Assembly (NCBI GenBank): GCA_934047225.1
Contig: OW204004.1
Location: 7,196,401 to 7,260,400 of the forward strand
DNA length: 64,000 nt
Source: Ypsolopha sequella
Taxonomy: Eukaryota > Arthropoda > Insecta > Lepidoptera > Ypsolophidae
Reading direction: 5' to 3'
Shown here piece after piece: positions 10,159-20,695 of the stretch (its first letter is position 1; every line of letters starts with the position of its first letter). Both the position numbers and the translations under genes were made by a program. The notes beneath the pieces are model-generated. The model was not told the DNA's origin. It was given only the letters and a program-made list of their open reading frames with translations, and ran no database searches.

Positions 10159-11088
10159 GCACAAAAAAAATATTCGCAAAAGAATCCTACACCACATCGG
10201 GAAGCTGTATCTAAATATCAGCAGGCTCACCCAGATGTGCACAGGCAGGCTGCTGCTGTTTATCAGCAAGCACACCCTGATGTGCACAGGCAGGCTGCTG
10301 CTGTTTATCAGCAAGCACACCCAGATGTGCACAGGCAGGCTGCTGCTGTTTATCAGCAAGCACACCCAGATGTGCACAGGCAGGCTGCTGCTGTTTATCA
10401 GCAAGCTCACCCAGATGTGCACAGACAGGCTGCTGCTGTTTATCAGCAAGCTCACCCAGATGTGCACAGGCAGGCTGCTGCTGTTTATCAGCAAGCATAC
10501 CCAGATGTGCACAGGCAGGCTGCTGCTGTTTATCAGCAAGCTCACCCAGATGTGCACAGGCAGGCTGCTGCTGTTTATCAGCAAGCACACCCAGATGTGC
10601 ACAGGCAGGCTGCTGCTGTTTATCAGCAAGCACACCCAGATGTGCACAGGCAGGCTGCTGCTGTTTATCAGCAAGCTCACCCAGATGTGCACAGGCAGGC
10701 TGCTGCTGTTTATCAGCAAGGACACCCAGAGGTGCATAGAGCAACTCAGTCCAGACACAATAATTGGGTCACTACACTACCATGGCAAAATAAGCACCTT
10801 TCAGGAATGTCTTACGATTCTGACATAGCCTACGATAATGATAAAATTGTAAAAATTGGTAGCATGAGTTATAAGTGTCAATGGTGTAATGCACTCAAGT
10901 GGAAAGATGAAACGAATGGAATGTGTTGCAGTAATGGTAAAGTGCAGCTCGAAGCATTACACACTCCTCCTGAACCGCTTTACAGTTTGACAATGGATCT
11001 GCACCCTGATCATAGACATTTCATAAATAATGTACGCAAATATAACAATTGTTTCCAGATGACATCGTTCGGCGCAAAAAAGTGGTAG
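10159..11088 (+). pseudogene. Helitron Rep protein, repeat and zinc-binding N-terminal part
   Basis: In the same frame as the OTU ORF. It holds twelve 15-residue units (HRQAAAVYQQAHPDV consensus) and then a region with the cysteine pattern CQWC...MCC, followed by YNNCFQMTSFGAKKW and a stop. Helitron proteins usually read QMTSFGAK.VVE; here the frame is lost at the A run near 11076-11082 (six As where seven would keep the frame) and the coding sequence resumes in the next frame from 11049. The break may be a true mutation or a homopolymer error. Confidence 0.7.
10195..10734 (+). repeat. In-frame 45-bp minisatellite, 12 units
   Basis: The 45-bp unit caggctgctgctgtttatca... repeats eleven times with very few differences, plus one diverged first unit (HREAVSKYQQAHPDV). 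It adds an alanine/glutamine/histidine-rich 15-residue repeat to the protein. The near-identity of units means recent expansion by slippage or unequal exchange. Long open frames on the other strand here are by-products of the period being a multiple of three. Confidence 0.95.
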
Positions 11089-13199
11089 AAGGTGGTTTTA
11101 TGCCTACGTTCAAAGTTCAGGGGCAAGTGTATCATAGAGTTGGAAGTTTACTGCCAGAACCTACACAGACAGCACGGTTTCTGCAGATCTATTTCGTTGG
11201 TGAAGATGAAAGAGAGGTAAATTTACGATCCTCAAACTTCCCTTACTTGAAATCAGGTCTTATCAAACAATTACAGAAAATGCTTCACGACGTAAACCCA
11301 TACATAAAGGATTTGAAAAGTACCCTTGACAAGGTTCCATCCACTTGTGAGTCATTTAAGGTGGTCATTCACGCTGAAAAGAAACCGTCAGAGGAGCACA
11401 GGGGTCGTTTTAATGCTGCGACTACCAATGAAGTTGCGTTAGTTATGGTGGGTCAACAGTTCGAACATCGTGACATAATTATAGAAAGCCATAGTGACAC
11501 ATTGAAAAGAATAAGCGAGATTCACAGGTCGTACGATGCTTTACAATATCCTTTATTATTCCCTTACGGAGACGATGGTTACTCTATTGATATTACCCAA
11601 CGTGATCCCAGAACCAAAGTGCCTCTAAAAAAAACAGTTTCTGCAGCAAGTTTTTATTCTTATCGGTTAATGGTTAGGGAAGGGGAAGAAAACCCGCTGG
11701 TACATTTCTGTGCTCTCTTCAGCCAATTTTTAGTTGATGAATATGCAAAAATAGAGACTGAAAGGTTAAATTATATTAAAAATAATCAGGGGAAATTGCG
11801 CGCTGACAGCTATATTCATCTTAAGGACGCCGTTGGTAGATCAGATGCCGATCCTAATCAGATGGGCCAGTTGATTGTATTGCCATCTTCATTTACGGGT
11901 GGACCAAGATACATGCATGAGCGGACCCAAGACGCCATGACGTATGTTCGTCACTATGGTCGCCCAGATCTTTTTGTCACTTTTACATGTAACCCTCGGT
12001 GGGCAGAAATATCTGAAGAATTATTTCTAGGTCAAAAATCACACGATCGCCATGACATTATAGCTAGGGTTTTCCGTGTTAAAGTGAAAAAAATGATGGA
12101 CTTATTAATTAAGGGTAAAATATTCGGAGAAGTACGTTGCTATATGTATTCCGTAGAGTGGCAGAAACGTGGTCTTCCGCATATTCATATACTATTATGG
12201 CTAACACATCATATCACCTCCGATGTTATAGATAAAATTATTTGTGCAGAAATACCCGATCCACAAAATGACCCCAAACTATTCGAAATAGTAAAGTCTA
12301 ACATGATACATGGGCCATGCGGAAGTTTTAATTATAAGTCACCTTGTATGAAAAACAATAAATGCTGTAAAAGGTATCCCAGGCCTCTACTTAGTGAAAC
12401 ACAAACCGGGGACGACGGTTATCCGCAATATAGGAGACGTTCTCCAGACGAAGATGGCTTTACTTTAGACATTAATGGAGTAGAGATCGACAACCGTTGG
12501 GTAGTTCCGTATAATCCGGTTCTTTTGAGAACATTCAACGCACATATAAACGTCGAATTCTGTCACTCTGTTAAATCAATAAAATACGTTTGCAAATATA
12601 TAAATAAAGGATCTGACCAGGCCACTTTTGCTCTAGAAAATGAAAAAGATGAAGTAAAGATTTACGAAAGTGGGAGGTACATAAGTAGTTCAGAGGCGGT
12701 ATGGCGAATTCTTGGATTTCCGATTCATGAACGCTTCCCCACCGTGTTTCATCTTGCGGTTCATCTTGAAAATGGCCAAAGAGTATATTTTAATCAGCAA
12801 AACTTCGCAGACAAACTTACAAACCCACCAAAAACTACACTTCTTGCCTTTTTTACGTTGTGTCGTAATGATGATTTTGCAAAAACCCTGTTATATTACC
12901 AAGTACCAGCATATTATGTGTGGACCAATTCACGATTTGAAAGGAGGAAACGTGGAGTGGACGTAGATGGATGGCCTGGCGTTAAAAAAGAACATGCTCT
13001 GGGAAGAGTGTATACAATACACCCTAACAATACGGAATGTTTTCATCTTCGAATGCTACTCCATGAAATTCGAGGCCCCATGTCATTTGAAGCGTTAAAA
13101 ACAGTAAATGATGTAGAACACTCTACTTTTCAGTCAGCTTGCAAGGCTTTAGGCTTGCTTGAAAACGTGAGGCCGCATTGTGTCAATCACCACATATGA
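11049..13199 (+). pseudogene. Helitron Rep (HUH endonuclease) domain
   Basis: 716 open codons. Helitron_like_N features come first (YDALQYPLLFPYGDDGY), then the Rep motifs: LFVTFTCNP, the two-histidine HUH motif GLPHIHILLWL (His at residues 378 and 380 of this frame) and the twin-tyrosine motif KYVCKYINKG (Tyr 513 and 517). All catalytic residues for single-strand nicking and rejoining in rolling-circle transposition are present. The frame is lost after GLLENVRP, near 13165. Helitron relatives continue with about ten more residues before the ..SPHMIRELF segment, which here appears in the next frame (13178-13369), so a small deletion plus frameshift is likely. Confidence 0.85.
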
Positions 13200-13369
13200 T
13201 ACGCGAGCTTTTTACCATCATGTTGGTGTTTTGTCAAGTGTCTGATCCGTTAAGCCTGTGGGGTGCATTTAAAGAATATCTTTCAGAAGATTTTAAACAA
13301 CAAATTGAAATGCAGGTAGAAGGTAACATAGACCATTTAACAGAGATGAAGTGTTCAACAAATGCCTGA
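13178..13369 (+). pseudogene. Helitron Rep-helicase linker segment
   Basis: Frame 2 carries CQSPHMIRELFTIMLVFCQV..., the conserved linker between Rep and helicase domains in Helitron proteins. It is out of frame with both neighbours. The second break, near 13340-13346, precedes DEVFNKCLIEIEE in frame 1. Confidence 0.7.
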
Positions 13370-14898
13370 TTGAAATTGAAGAAGCATCTTTGGGGTTAGG
13401 CGGGCTTTCCCTAAAAGAGTATGGCTTACCACAACTAAGCAGGTCTCTAGCATTAGAAAACAGGGAATTGGTTAAAGAAACTAGCTATGATGTGATAGCT
13501 TTAGAGGGGTTAGTCAGGAATAACTATGATTCATTAACAGATGAACAAAAGTTAGTATACGCGCAAATAGTAAAAAGTGCGACTGCAAGTGAGGGCCAAA
13601 TTTTCTTTTTGGATGCTCCAGGGGGAACTGGCAAAACCTACCTATTAAATTTGATTTTGGGAAAAATAAGAGTCACTCGTGATATTGCATTAGCTGTGGC
13701 TTCTTCGGGAATTGCCGCAACACTTTTGCAAGGCGGTCGGACCGCGCACTCTGCCTTAAAGTTGCCACTTAACCTAACAAATGTAGAAACTCCATTATGT
13801 AATATTTCAAAACAGAGCAAATTTGCAGAAGTATTGAAAAATACTAAAATTATTGTCTGGGATGAAAGTACTATGGCCCATAAAAAATGTATAGAAGCTT
13901 TGAATAGGACTCTGCAAGACATACGCAGCAACAAAAGTCTGATGGGTGGGTTGACTGTATTGCTGGCAGGAGACTTTCGTCAAACTCTACCAGTAGTTCC
14001 AGGGGGAACACGTGCCGATGAGATAAAAGCGTGTCTTAAGAGATCATCATTGTGGCCCTCAGTCAAAATTTTAAAATTAACAAAAAATATGAGAGTCCAC
14101 CTTGGAGGTAATGTTTCCGCCAGCCAATTTTCGGACCTTTTGCTAAAACTGGGTAACGGTGATTACCCCGAAAAAGAGGGCATGATATCTGTCCCTGCCG
14201 ATCTGTGCACTACAGTAACAACAATTGAGGACCTGATTTCAAAAATTTATCCAGACGTTGCGCTCGTCCAGGAAAAATCAGTAGAGTGGCTATGTGAAAG
14301 AGCTATACTGACCCCAAAGAACGACCAAGCAGCGGTAATTAATGACATATTACTGAATTCCTTTGAAGGACAACAGATTGTTTATAACTCAATAGATACT
14401 GTGGTAAACACTGACGATGCCGTTATTTATCCAGTAGAGTTCTTAAACAATTTGAACCCACCGGGTCTGCCATATCACAGACTTTTACTACGTGTGGGTA
14501 CACCTGTCATGTTATTAAGAAATTTAAAGCCACCCAAACTTTGTAACGGCACTAGGTTGCAAGTCAAGGCTTTGCACCGGAACGTAGTAGAGGCCACTAT
14601 TTTGACAGGACCTGCTCAGGGAGAAACAGTGTTTGTACCGCGTATTCCATTAATACCAAATGATCTCCCCTTTGAATTCAAAAGGCTCCAGTTTCCCTTG
14701 AAGGTTTGTTTTGCTATGACCATAAATAAGTCGCAGGGGCAAACTCTCAAATTCGCCGGAGTAGACTTACGACAGGACTGTTTCTCCCACGGTCAGTTTT
14801 ATGTGGCGTGCTCCCGTGTAAGTTCACCTCAAAGTTTGGTTCTATTGCTACCACCTTCAAACATGGCAAAAAATGTTGTTTATAAAGAAGTACTATAA
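13345..14898 (+). pseudogene. Helitron PIF1-like helicase domain
   Basis: About 515 codons in one open frame, from DEVFNKCLIEIEE to a TAA. Superfamily 1 helicase motifs are intact: Walker A DAPGGTGKTY (Lys at 13633), Walker B VWDES (Asp codon 13861), motif III AGDFRQTLPVV, and the C-terminal TINKSQGQTL with the VACSRVSS motif. This ATP-driven helicase unwinds DNA during Helitron replication and is normally fused to Rep; the fusion is broken by upstream frame changes. I mark it as a pseudogene because it lacks its own start codon, although the domain itself is undamaged. Confidence 0.85.
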
Positions 14899-14942
14899 CA
14901 AGTATAAAGTTATTCCCACTTTAAAATTAAAATAACCCCAAA

Positions 14943-15026
14943 TTTGACAGACAGACAGACAGACGGACAACAAAGTGATCCTATAAGGGTTCCGTCTTTT
15001 CATTATGAGGTACAGAACCCTAAAAA
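14943..15026. repeat. 'GTCCGTC' interspersed repeat inside the Helitron 3' region
   Basis: Reads (gaca)n cggacaacaaagtgatcct...ggttccgtcttttcattatgaggtacagaaccctaaaaa. This is the inverse of the repeat at 17467-17560 and of partial copies near 990, 29080 and 34790. Here it lies 230 bp inside the Helitron terminus. Confidence 0.7.
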
Positions 15027-15229
15027 TTGTGTCGATCAGAAAGGCGGCTCGGCCTTCAGCCTCGCCAAAGACAGAAACGTGTCTTGGTGTTCAACATTGC
15101 CAAAGACACTTTTATGGGGATAAAATTAGAGATAATGAGAACCAAAAACACTCCAAATACTTTAAACCAGACTACGTATCAAAAAAATTATGGTTTGACG
15201 ACCATACGACCATACAAAAACTTAATCAA

Positions 15230-15257
15230 CGCGGGCGAAGCCGCGGGCAAAAGCTAG
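15230..15257 (+). terminator. Helitron 3' terminal hairpin and CTAG end
   Basis: Cgcgggcgaagccgcg forms a 5-bp stem with a 6-nt loop, 8 nt before the terminal ctag. This is the usual end signal of Helitron rolling-circle transposition. Confidence 0.85.
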
Positions 15258-15258
15258 T

Positions 15259-15940
15259 GCTTTATATTGTGTTTGTGACGTCCTGATGGCTTTGAACTTA
15301 ATGAAACTTTCCACACGTTTTTATATGCGTTTCCCTTCCCCTTATCACCGCACTTCGACCCATCTCTCATCAAGAGGTGCAAGATGGCGAGATATTCAAA
15401 AAGCACCGAATTTGTGAAATGGTTTCAGGTAAAAACTGTTTTCCATGAAACGATAACTGTTTATTTGTAATTTCCAATAGTGGTGAAGTCAATCAAATAA
15501 TAAAGAGAAATCATATCAGTATTAGAACTTTAACCATGTGTCATGAAACATTTAAGAAGATACATTCCGAATAGGTATCAAAAGTCAATACCCATAAAAT
15601 GTGCTGTCAAGAGGCCCCTTCACGCCTGGATTTTTCTTAAGATTCATAAGGATATCGTGAATATGGCCTCATTTTTACGCAAAGTTAAGCAAATTATGTA
15701 AAGTATGTATTTCGTTCATGTAAAGAAGACTAAGTTTATACACTTTTTTAAAAATAAACAGTTTTCGTTTCATGAAAAACAGTTTGTACCTGAAACCATT
15801 TCACAAATTCGGCGCTTTTTTTGCGCCTCTTGATGGAAGATGGGTGGAAGTACGGTGTGGGAAGGAAGGGAAACATATCTTAAATATTCGCAAAGTTTCA
15901 TTGAGATCAAAGCCATCAGAACTTCACAAACACTTAAAGC
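15259..15940. mobile_element. MITE with about 190-bp inverted ends
   Basis: The left arm (gctttatattgtgtttgtga ... gatggctttgaacttaatgaaactt ... caccgaatttgtgaaatgg ... aaactgtttatt) is found inverted at the right end up to 15940. The arms are diverged by small indels. The element begins one base after the Helitron's CTAG. The middle has no coding sequence. Confidence 0.65.
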
Positions 15941-15949
15941 CTACATTAT

Positions 15950-16320
15950 TCGTAGCCTAAAGCATTTAAATATATGGCAGCTGAGTGGGATGGCCCACCT
16001 TAACTGGTTCATTACCATTGATCGTCATATTTCAGCGGAGGACACATTTTCAATACCTTATCGTAGAACAAACCTTGGTCGAAATGCACCAGATGTAAGA
16101 TCGTGTAAAAAGTGTATATATCTATACCTGCTTTGCAAAATAAACTATTTGAATTTGAATTTTGAATTTGAATTTGAATTTGAATTTGAATTTGAATTTG
16201 ATCTTGTGGCACTTACAACAAAATGTGGAAGACTCACTCCCTGGATATTTTTTTTGATAAAGCTCGTCACTTTAAATATAAGATATTACATCCTTAAATT
16301 TGAATATTCATCGATTGTAT
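15950..16320 (+). mobile_element. LINE 3' end with (TTGAAT)n tail
   Basis: The sequence 'tacctgctttgcaaaataaactattt' followed by eight or so copies of ttgaat at 16145-16200 is the usual 3' end of a common lepidopteran LINE group. A poorer copy of the same ending is at 60240-60290. Coding sequence is absent. Confidence 0.55.
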
Positions 16321-16602
16321 ATACATAATTTTTTTCTCTCTTTTTAGAAATTTTATAAATTTGTGTTATTAAATATTTGTGTTATATAAATATATATTTT
16401 TTTCTCAATTCTAATAATGCTGTTTTCAATTTTAATACTTGTGCTGAAATTTAAATGATATATATTTTTTAGTTTTATTATATTTTTAAGTAATTTGTGT
16501 TAACTTTCTGTCTAGATTTTAAGCTTAGATTTAAGTTAGTTTATGTGTATGTTTAAATTGTTAATATTGACTAGTTTTTTGTAATTTCTCTTGATGCTAC
16601 TG

Positions 16603-17039
16603 TTTTCTGATAATGCTGCGTTCACCTGTCATTGATGGCAACACCAGAACAAGGACCAATGTATATATTATCTATATGTAGTTTGTGTTGACATTGTTGG
16701 TGTATAATAATGCTAATGTTTTCTGATAATGGTGTGTTCACCTGTCATTGATGGCAACACCAGAACAAGGACCAATGTATATCTATATGTAGTTTGTGTT
16801 GACATTTTTGGTTTATAATAATGCTAATGTTTTCTGATAATGGTGTGTTCACCTGTCATTGATGGCAACACCAGAACAAGGACCAATGTATATCTATATG
16901 TAGTTTGTGTTGACATTGTTGGTTTATAATAATGCTAATGTTTTCTGATAATGGTGTGTTCACCTGTCATTGATGGCAACACCAGAACAAGGACCAATGT
17001 ATATCTATTTATGTTGTTTGTGTTGACATTGTTGGTGTA
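16603..17039. repeat. Tandem repeat, four units of about 111 bp
   Basis: Units start at about 16603, 16719, 16830 and 16941 with ttttctgataatg(g/c)tg(t/c)g and share 'cctgtcattgatggcaac', 'accagaacaaggacc' and 'tgtagtttgtgttgacatt'. Units two to four are nearly identical; the first carries an extra 'attatc'. The array ends before (AAATA)n at 17045-17075, which resembles a retroelement tail. Confidence 0.85.
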
Positions 17040-17079
17040 CCTTTTTTATAAAATAAAAATAAAAATAAAAATTTCTATT

Positions 17080-19380
17080 CTCAAGAACTTTATCAGTATT
17101 TAAGTGGTATATTTTAATTGTATATTCTAGTGGTATATTTTTATAGGGTTCTAATAGTTATTTTATTCACATTGTCACCAAATTACGAGGATTCGGATAT
17201 GCGTAGCTTTATAATATCAATAATATGAAGAAGAGTCGTCAATGAAAACATTAAAAAGGTTGCTGCTTAATTTTATTTTGTAAAATTAAAATGAACTTAA
17301 CATATCCATATAAGTTAAGTACATAGGTATGTATACACAAATCATTAGCATAACTCGAGTATATTCCTTCAGATAAATTTAGGAAAAATATGTAAATCTC
17401 TGTCCTCACGGAACCTCGTTAATTTGCGCAGCGGAAATTGTTTCTGGGACTCTTTATTCATTCTTTTTTAGGGTTCCGTACCTCAATATGTAAAAGTGGA
17501 ATCCTTTTAGAATCACTTTGTTGTCCGTCTGTCTGTCTTTCTATCTGTCTGTCAAGACCCTATTGCTCGGGCCACGATTGTTGGTCCTTTTTAACTGCAA
17601 GTGGAATTATTTACCATACTGTTTTTAGGGTTCCGTATCCGTATTGTGTGGTGGTACGGAACTCTTTGTGCTCAAATTCGACTCGAACTTGACCGTTTTT
17701 TTAAAGACCCTTTAACCTTTTTGAGAAGATGAGGAGTCACCATAATTAATGTTTCGAAAAAATAAATGTAGGTACTAAATCCTCAGAAACACAAGCGGAA
17801 TAAAAATGTTGTGTCCATCCGTTACGAGATTCTTATTTTAAAAAATTCAAGAGGACGGAAGCTAAGGAATGATAATATAATTTTAGGAACCAAAGAATAA
17901 TTTGAATTTTTTTATGTTTGAATAGGCGATGAAATTAAAAACGTGTTTTCTCAGAGGCTTCAGAAGCAGTGGTGTCTAATTAAAGTTCGTTTAAATTTTC
18001 TTCTTCTTTTATATCTAATGAATTATATTTAAAACATTGTTGAACAGTTAAAAAACTACATCTTAATAATTTAAAAGTAATGGTTTAATGCAGCGATAAT
18101 TAACATCCGGTCACGATCCAAATTCGGGTCGGCAAAAAATCTAAGCACTTTGATGGAACAAAAACCGGCCAAGTGCGAGTCAGACTCACGTACCTAGGGT
18201 TCCCTATTGTGGATGATAAAATTAATTTTGTAATTTTTTTTGGGGGAATTTTTAACCGCTTTATTTTTCCTGTAATCTTTACGTAAACACATATTACCAT
18301 GATTTTTTTCATATTTTACGGTTCACCAGTTTTGGAGATAAGGGGGGACATACATTTTTTATGTCTTTTCGAGGATTTCTCGAAATAGATGGAATTAAAT
18401 ATAGCCAAAGTATATATTTTTATAATCACCTTTTTAAAACCAAAAATTTATTACCCATATTGTATTTTTATGAAATATTTTTTTAATTTATTATACTTCT
18501 TTTTTTATATTTCTCATTTGTGCTCAACTTTTTTTTAATCTCTATAATTTTTCTGTAATGAACCAGTTATGATCTATAATTGTTATTTTTTTCATGGTTT
18601 TCGGTCTACCAGTTTTGGAGATACAATTTTTATGGTTTTTTAAATATTTTTCGAAACCAGTGCCAGAAAATATTGTAAAAACCTATATTTTTATAATCAA
18701 GTTTTTAATATCTACAATTTCATACCCATTTTGTATTTTTAGGATAATATTTTTAATTTTTCTCACTTTTGTTTTGGAAATATTTTGAACAATTTCAAAT
18801 TTTTCACATTTTTGCTTTAAACCGTGATATGTGGGCAAATTATTGCCAAATACCATGTCTTTATCTTTGACGGTGCTAAAATTATGAGGCTGTGACATAC
18901 GGACGGATGGACGGACAACGGAGTCTCACCATATACTACTGAACCATGAAAATGGCGACTTGCGAACCAGTCATGTAGATTACATTCCGCTCTGTCACGC
19001 GCTGCATTTATTTTTATGGAAATATCTAACATGTGCATCAACAAAATTATTTCTTCTCACAAGGATGCGCTGAAAAACAGCGCTGCTCGGACCAGTATGT
19101 ATGTTTAAGAAACATTATTTGCTGAGCGCATGACCATTTGTAAAAAGTTGGTTTAAGATTTTTTTTTTCATTTTCTTTCTTTCTTTCTTTCTAACATAAG
19201 TATTATCTCAATAATTTCTGAAAAAGATAACTAAAATCACGAAAAACGACATTTTGGAGTTACAAAGGCCCTAGGGAATCGGCTGACTTTCCGGGATATA
19301 AAAATTAGTAGGTATGTGTTGGCTCGGATAACAGTTTTTCACGTTTTGAAAGTATCAACTCTTTCAGTTGATTTGTTTTT
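17080..19380. other. Repeat-rich non-coding region
   Basis: Holds the 'gggttccgtacctcaatatg ... tgttgtccgtctgtctgtc' repeat at 17467-17560 with a second 'agggttccgtatccgtattg' piece at 17627, a related 'aaaaccggccaagtgcgag' start at 18163 that is echoed at 61097, two similar 'gttttggagata' segments (18330, 18610), an 'acggacggatggacggacaa' piece at 18899 and a LINE-like 'aacagcgctgctcgg' 3' end at 19076. A (TTTC)n run is at 19171-19192. No gene is visible. Confidence 0.5.
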
Positions 19381-19382
19381 AT

Positions 19383-19794
19383 TCTATATAACAGGTCTTT
19401 ACATATGAAATGCCGTTTTCTAGAGAGAATTTGAAGGAAACTCAATTTTCAGTAATAAAATTTTTGCATTTTTTTAGGAAAGAGAAATCCAAATTATGTA
19501 ATTTTCTTTTGTGTATGAATGAGACAAGGTTAAGCTAACAGCAACATTAATTTAATTTTTGAGAAGTGTCACCTGTTAAAAAATACTACGAATCTTATCA
19601 TGGAAGTAGATGGCATTTAGGACGAACTGTTTTGAACATTTAATTTTGGTTATGGAACTGACAATAAAAACAAAATTTTATACTTAGATGTATAACCCTG
19701 AAATCAACTTTCAAACAAAAAACAAATAATGGAAATAGTTAAAAATATAAAATATAAAATTTCGGCATTTTCATATGTAAAGACCTACTAAGTG
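19383..19794. mobile_element. MITE family A, copy 2
   Basis: The ends are inverted: aggtctttacatatgaaatgccg at the left and its complement cggcattttcatatgtaaag at the right. The interior matches 5562-5944 and carries an extra segment of about 60 bp (19505-19590). Confidence 0.7.
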
Positions 19795-20084
19795 GGATAG
19801 GATGGGATTGAGTAACGTAATATTTAATAATCCTCTTTCCTTCTACCTCTCGTACATCAGTTGAAATTTCGTGATCACAAATGTGCTTAATTCATTTAAG
19901 CGTGCTCTAGATTCCAATGTATTTAAGTGTGTCGCGGAACACGTGTTAAAATATTTTTAAATATTTTGCTGTACTTATTGCATTTCCCTAAATTTTCCTC
20001 TCGTATTATGACATCATTTGCGGAGTAGGTATTTCAGATGAAAATATACAAAATAATTTATAAAATAAACCCTAATGACATGAA

Positions 20085-20225
20085 TTCCCAAGGTGTATCA
20101 GAAATGTTCCTAAGTGTGAAATGTGAAATGCAAGTTGTGATACTTGTCCACACTTGTTACACCCGCGTTTCACCGCCGATTACTACGTCCCAACGTGATG
20201 GGTGGTGAGTTGTAGAGTCAGCTTT
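20085..20225 (-). mobile_element. tRNA-derived SINE, partial
   Basis: Minus-strand copy of the SINE family best seen at 55391-55615. It retains the body (cacccgcgtttcaccg, cgtcccaacgtgatgggtg) and the catgaattcccaag tail but has no tRNA-like head. Confidence 0.6.
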
Positions 20226-20261
20226 TAAAATAAACAGATCCATCAAAAGATTGACTCAGTT

Positions 20262-20695
20262 AATAATCGGGCTATGAGCCTAGAGCATGAACAACGCCAG
20301 ACTTTTGAAAAAAATATGTTTGATTTATTGATTTATTGATCTAGGGATTCTACTTATCAACAATGTATTAGGATTATGTTTACTTTGCGAAATCCATCGC
20401 TATATATTTTTAGAGGGCATTACAAACTAGAAAATATCAATCAAAAACAAATCCAAAGACAAGAATTTGAAAAAATTCCCCGGGCCAGGATTCAAACCTG
20501 CGACCTCTTGTTATCAAGACAAGCGCGCTAGCCATTGCGCCACCGAGGTTCCTACCCAGACCGGTGAAAAATATTTAATGTATTAGGATTTATACCTTTG
20601 TCAAAAAAAAATGTTTTCCACCCTCTTTTTTTGGTTTTCAAACGTTCGTTTCAAGAACGCGGTTAAGAGATCAACTTCCTTTTTTTTTTCATAAA
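20262..20695. repeat. Interspersed repeat interrupted by a SINE
   Basis: Its two halves (20262-20360, gagcctagagcatgaacaac; 20600-20695, tttcaagaacgcggttaaga) occur together, inverted and without the insert, at 36729-36960. In the uninterrupted copy the join is continuous, so the middle is a later insertion. Confidence 0.6.
20378..20576 (-). mobile_element. tRNA-derived SINE with 14-bp target duplication
   Basis: On the minus strand the 5' part (20548 to 20477) is tRNA-like: A-box-like ggcgcaatggctagcgc, a perfect 5-bp anticodon stem (cttgt/acaag) with a 7-nt loop cttgata, and a B-box-like ggtttgaatcc. It is followed by an unrelated AT-rich body. The repeat aatgtattaggatt flanks it at 20362-20375 and 20577-20590. 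It is not a working tRNA gene: the acceptor stem has a mismatch and the T-loop is TTTGAAT. Confidence 0.7.

Larger units (their letters stand above)
7815..15257 (+). mobile_element. Helitron, full-length, recently inactivated
   Basis: The 5' terminus is TC at 7815 preceded by A; the 3' terminus is CTAG (15254-15257) followed by T, with a 5-bp GC hairpin (cgcgg/ccgcg, 15230-15245) just inside. That matches rolling-circle insertion between A and T. The 7443-bp element encodes, in order, an OTU-like protease, a repeat-bearing N-terminus, the HUH Rep domain and a PIF1-like helicase. It has one in-frame stop (10156) and frame changes near 11080, 13165 and 13345, so it is probably non-autonomous now unless some are sequencing errors in homopolymers. 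Confidence 0.85.

Noticed and set aside
10195..10734. Regular repeat array resembling CRISPR
   Set aside because: Units are contiguous with no unique spacers, they lie in a Helitron coding frame and the genome is eukaryotic.
10069..10828. Long open frames in several frames and on both strands over the 45-bp repeats
   Set aside because: They result from a repeat period divisible by three. Only the frame that continues from the OTU ORF into the conserved Helitron N-terminal region is meaningful.
11076..11082. Programmed frameshift in the Helitron A run
   Set aside because: The run is a possible slippery site, but other frame breaks further down make plain decay or sequencing error more likely.
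16012..16212. Minus-strand frame coding QIQIQI
   Set aside because: It is a translation of the (TTGAAT)n LINE tail.
20477..20548. tRNA gene on the minus strand
   Set aside because: Mismatched acceptor stem, atypical T-loop and a surrounding SINE body with target duplication show it is a SINE head.
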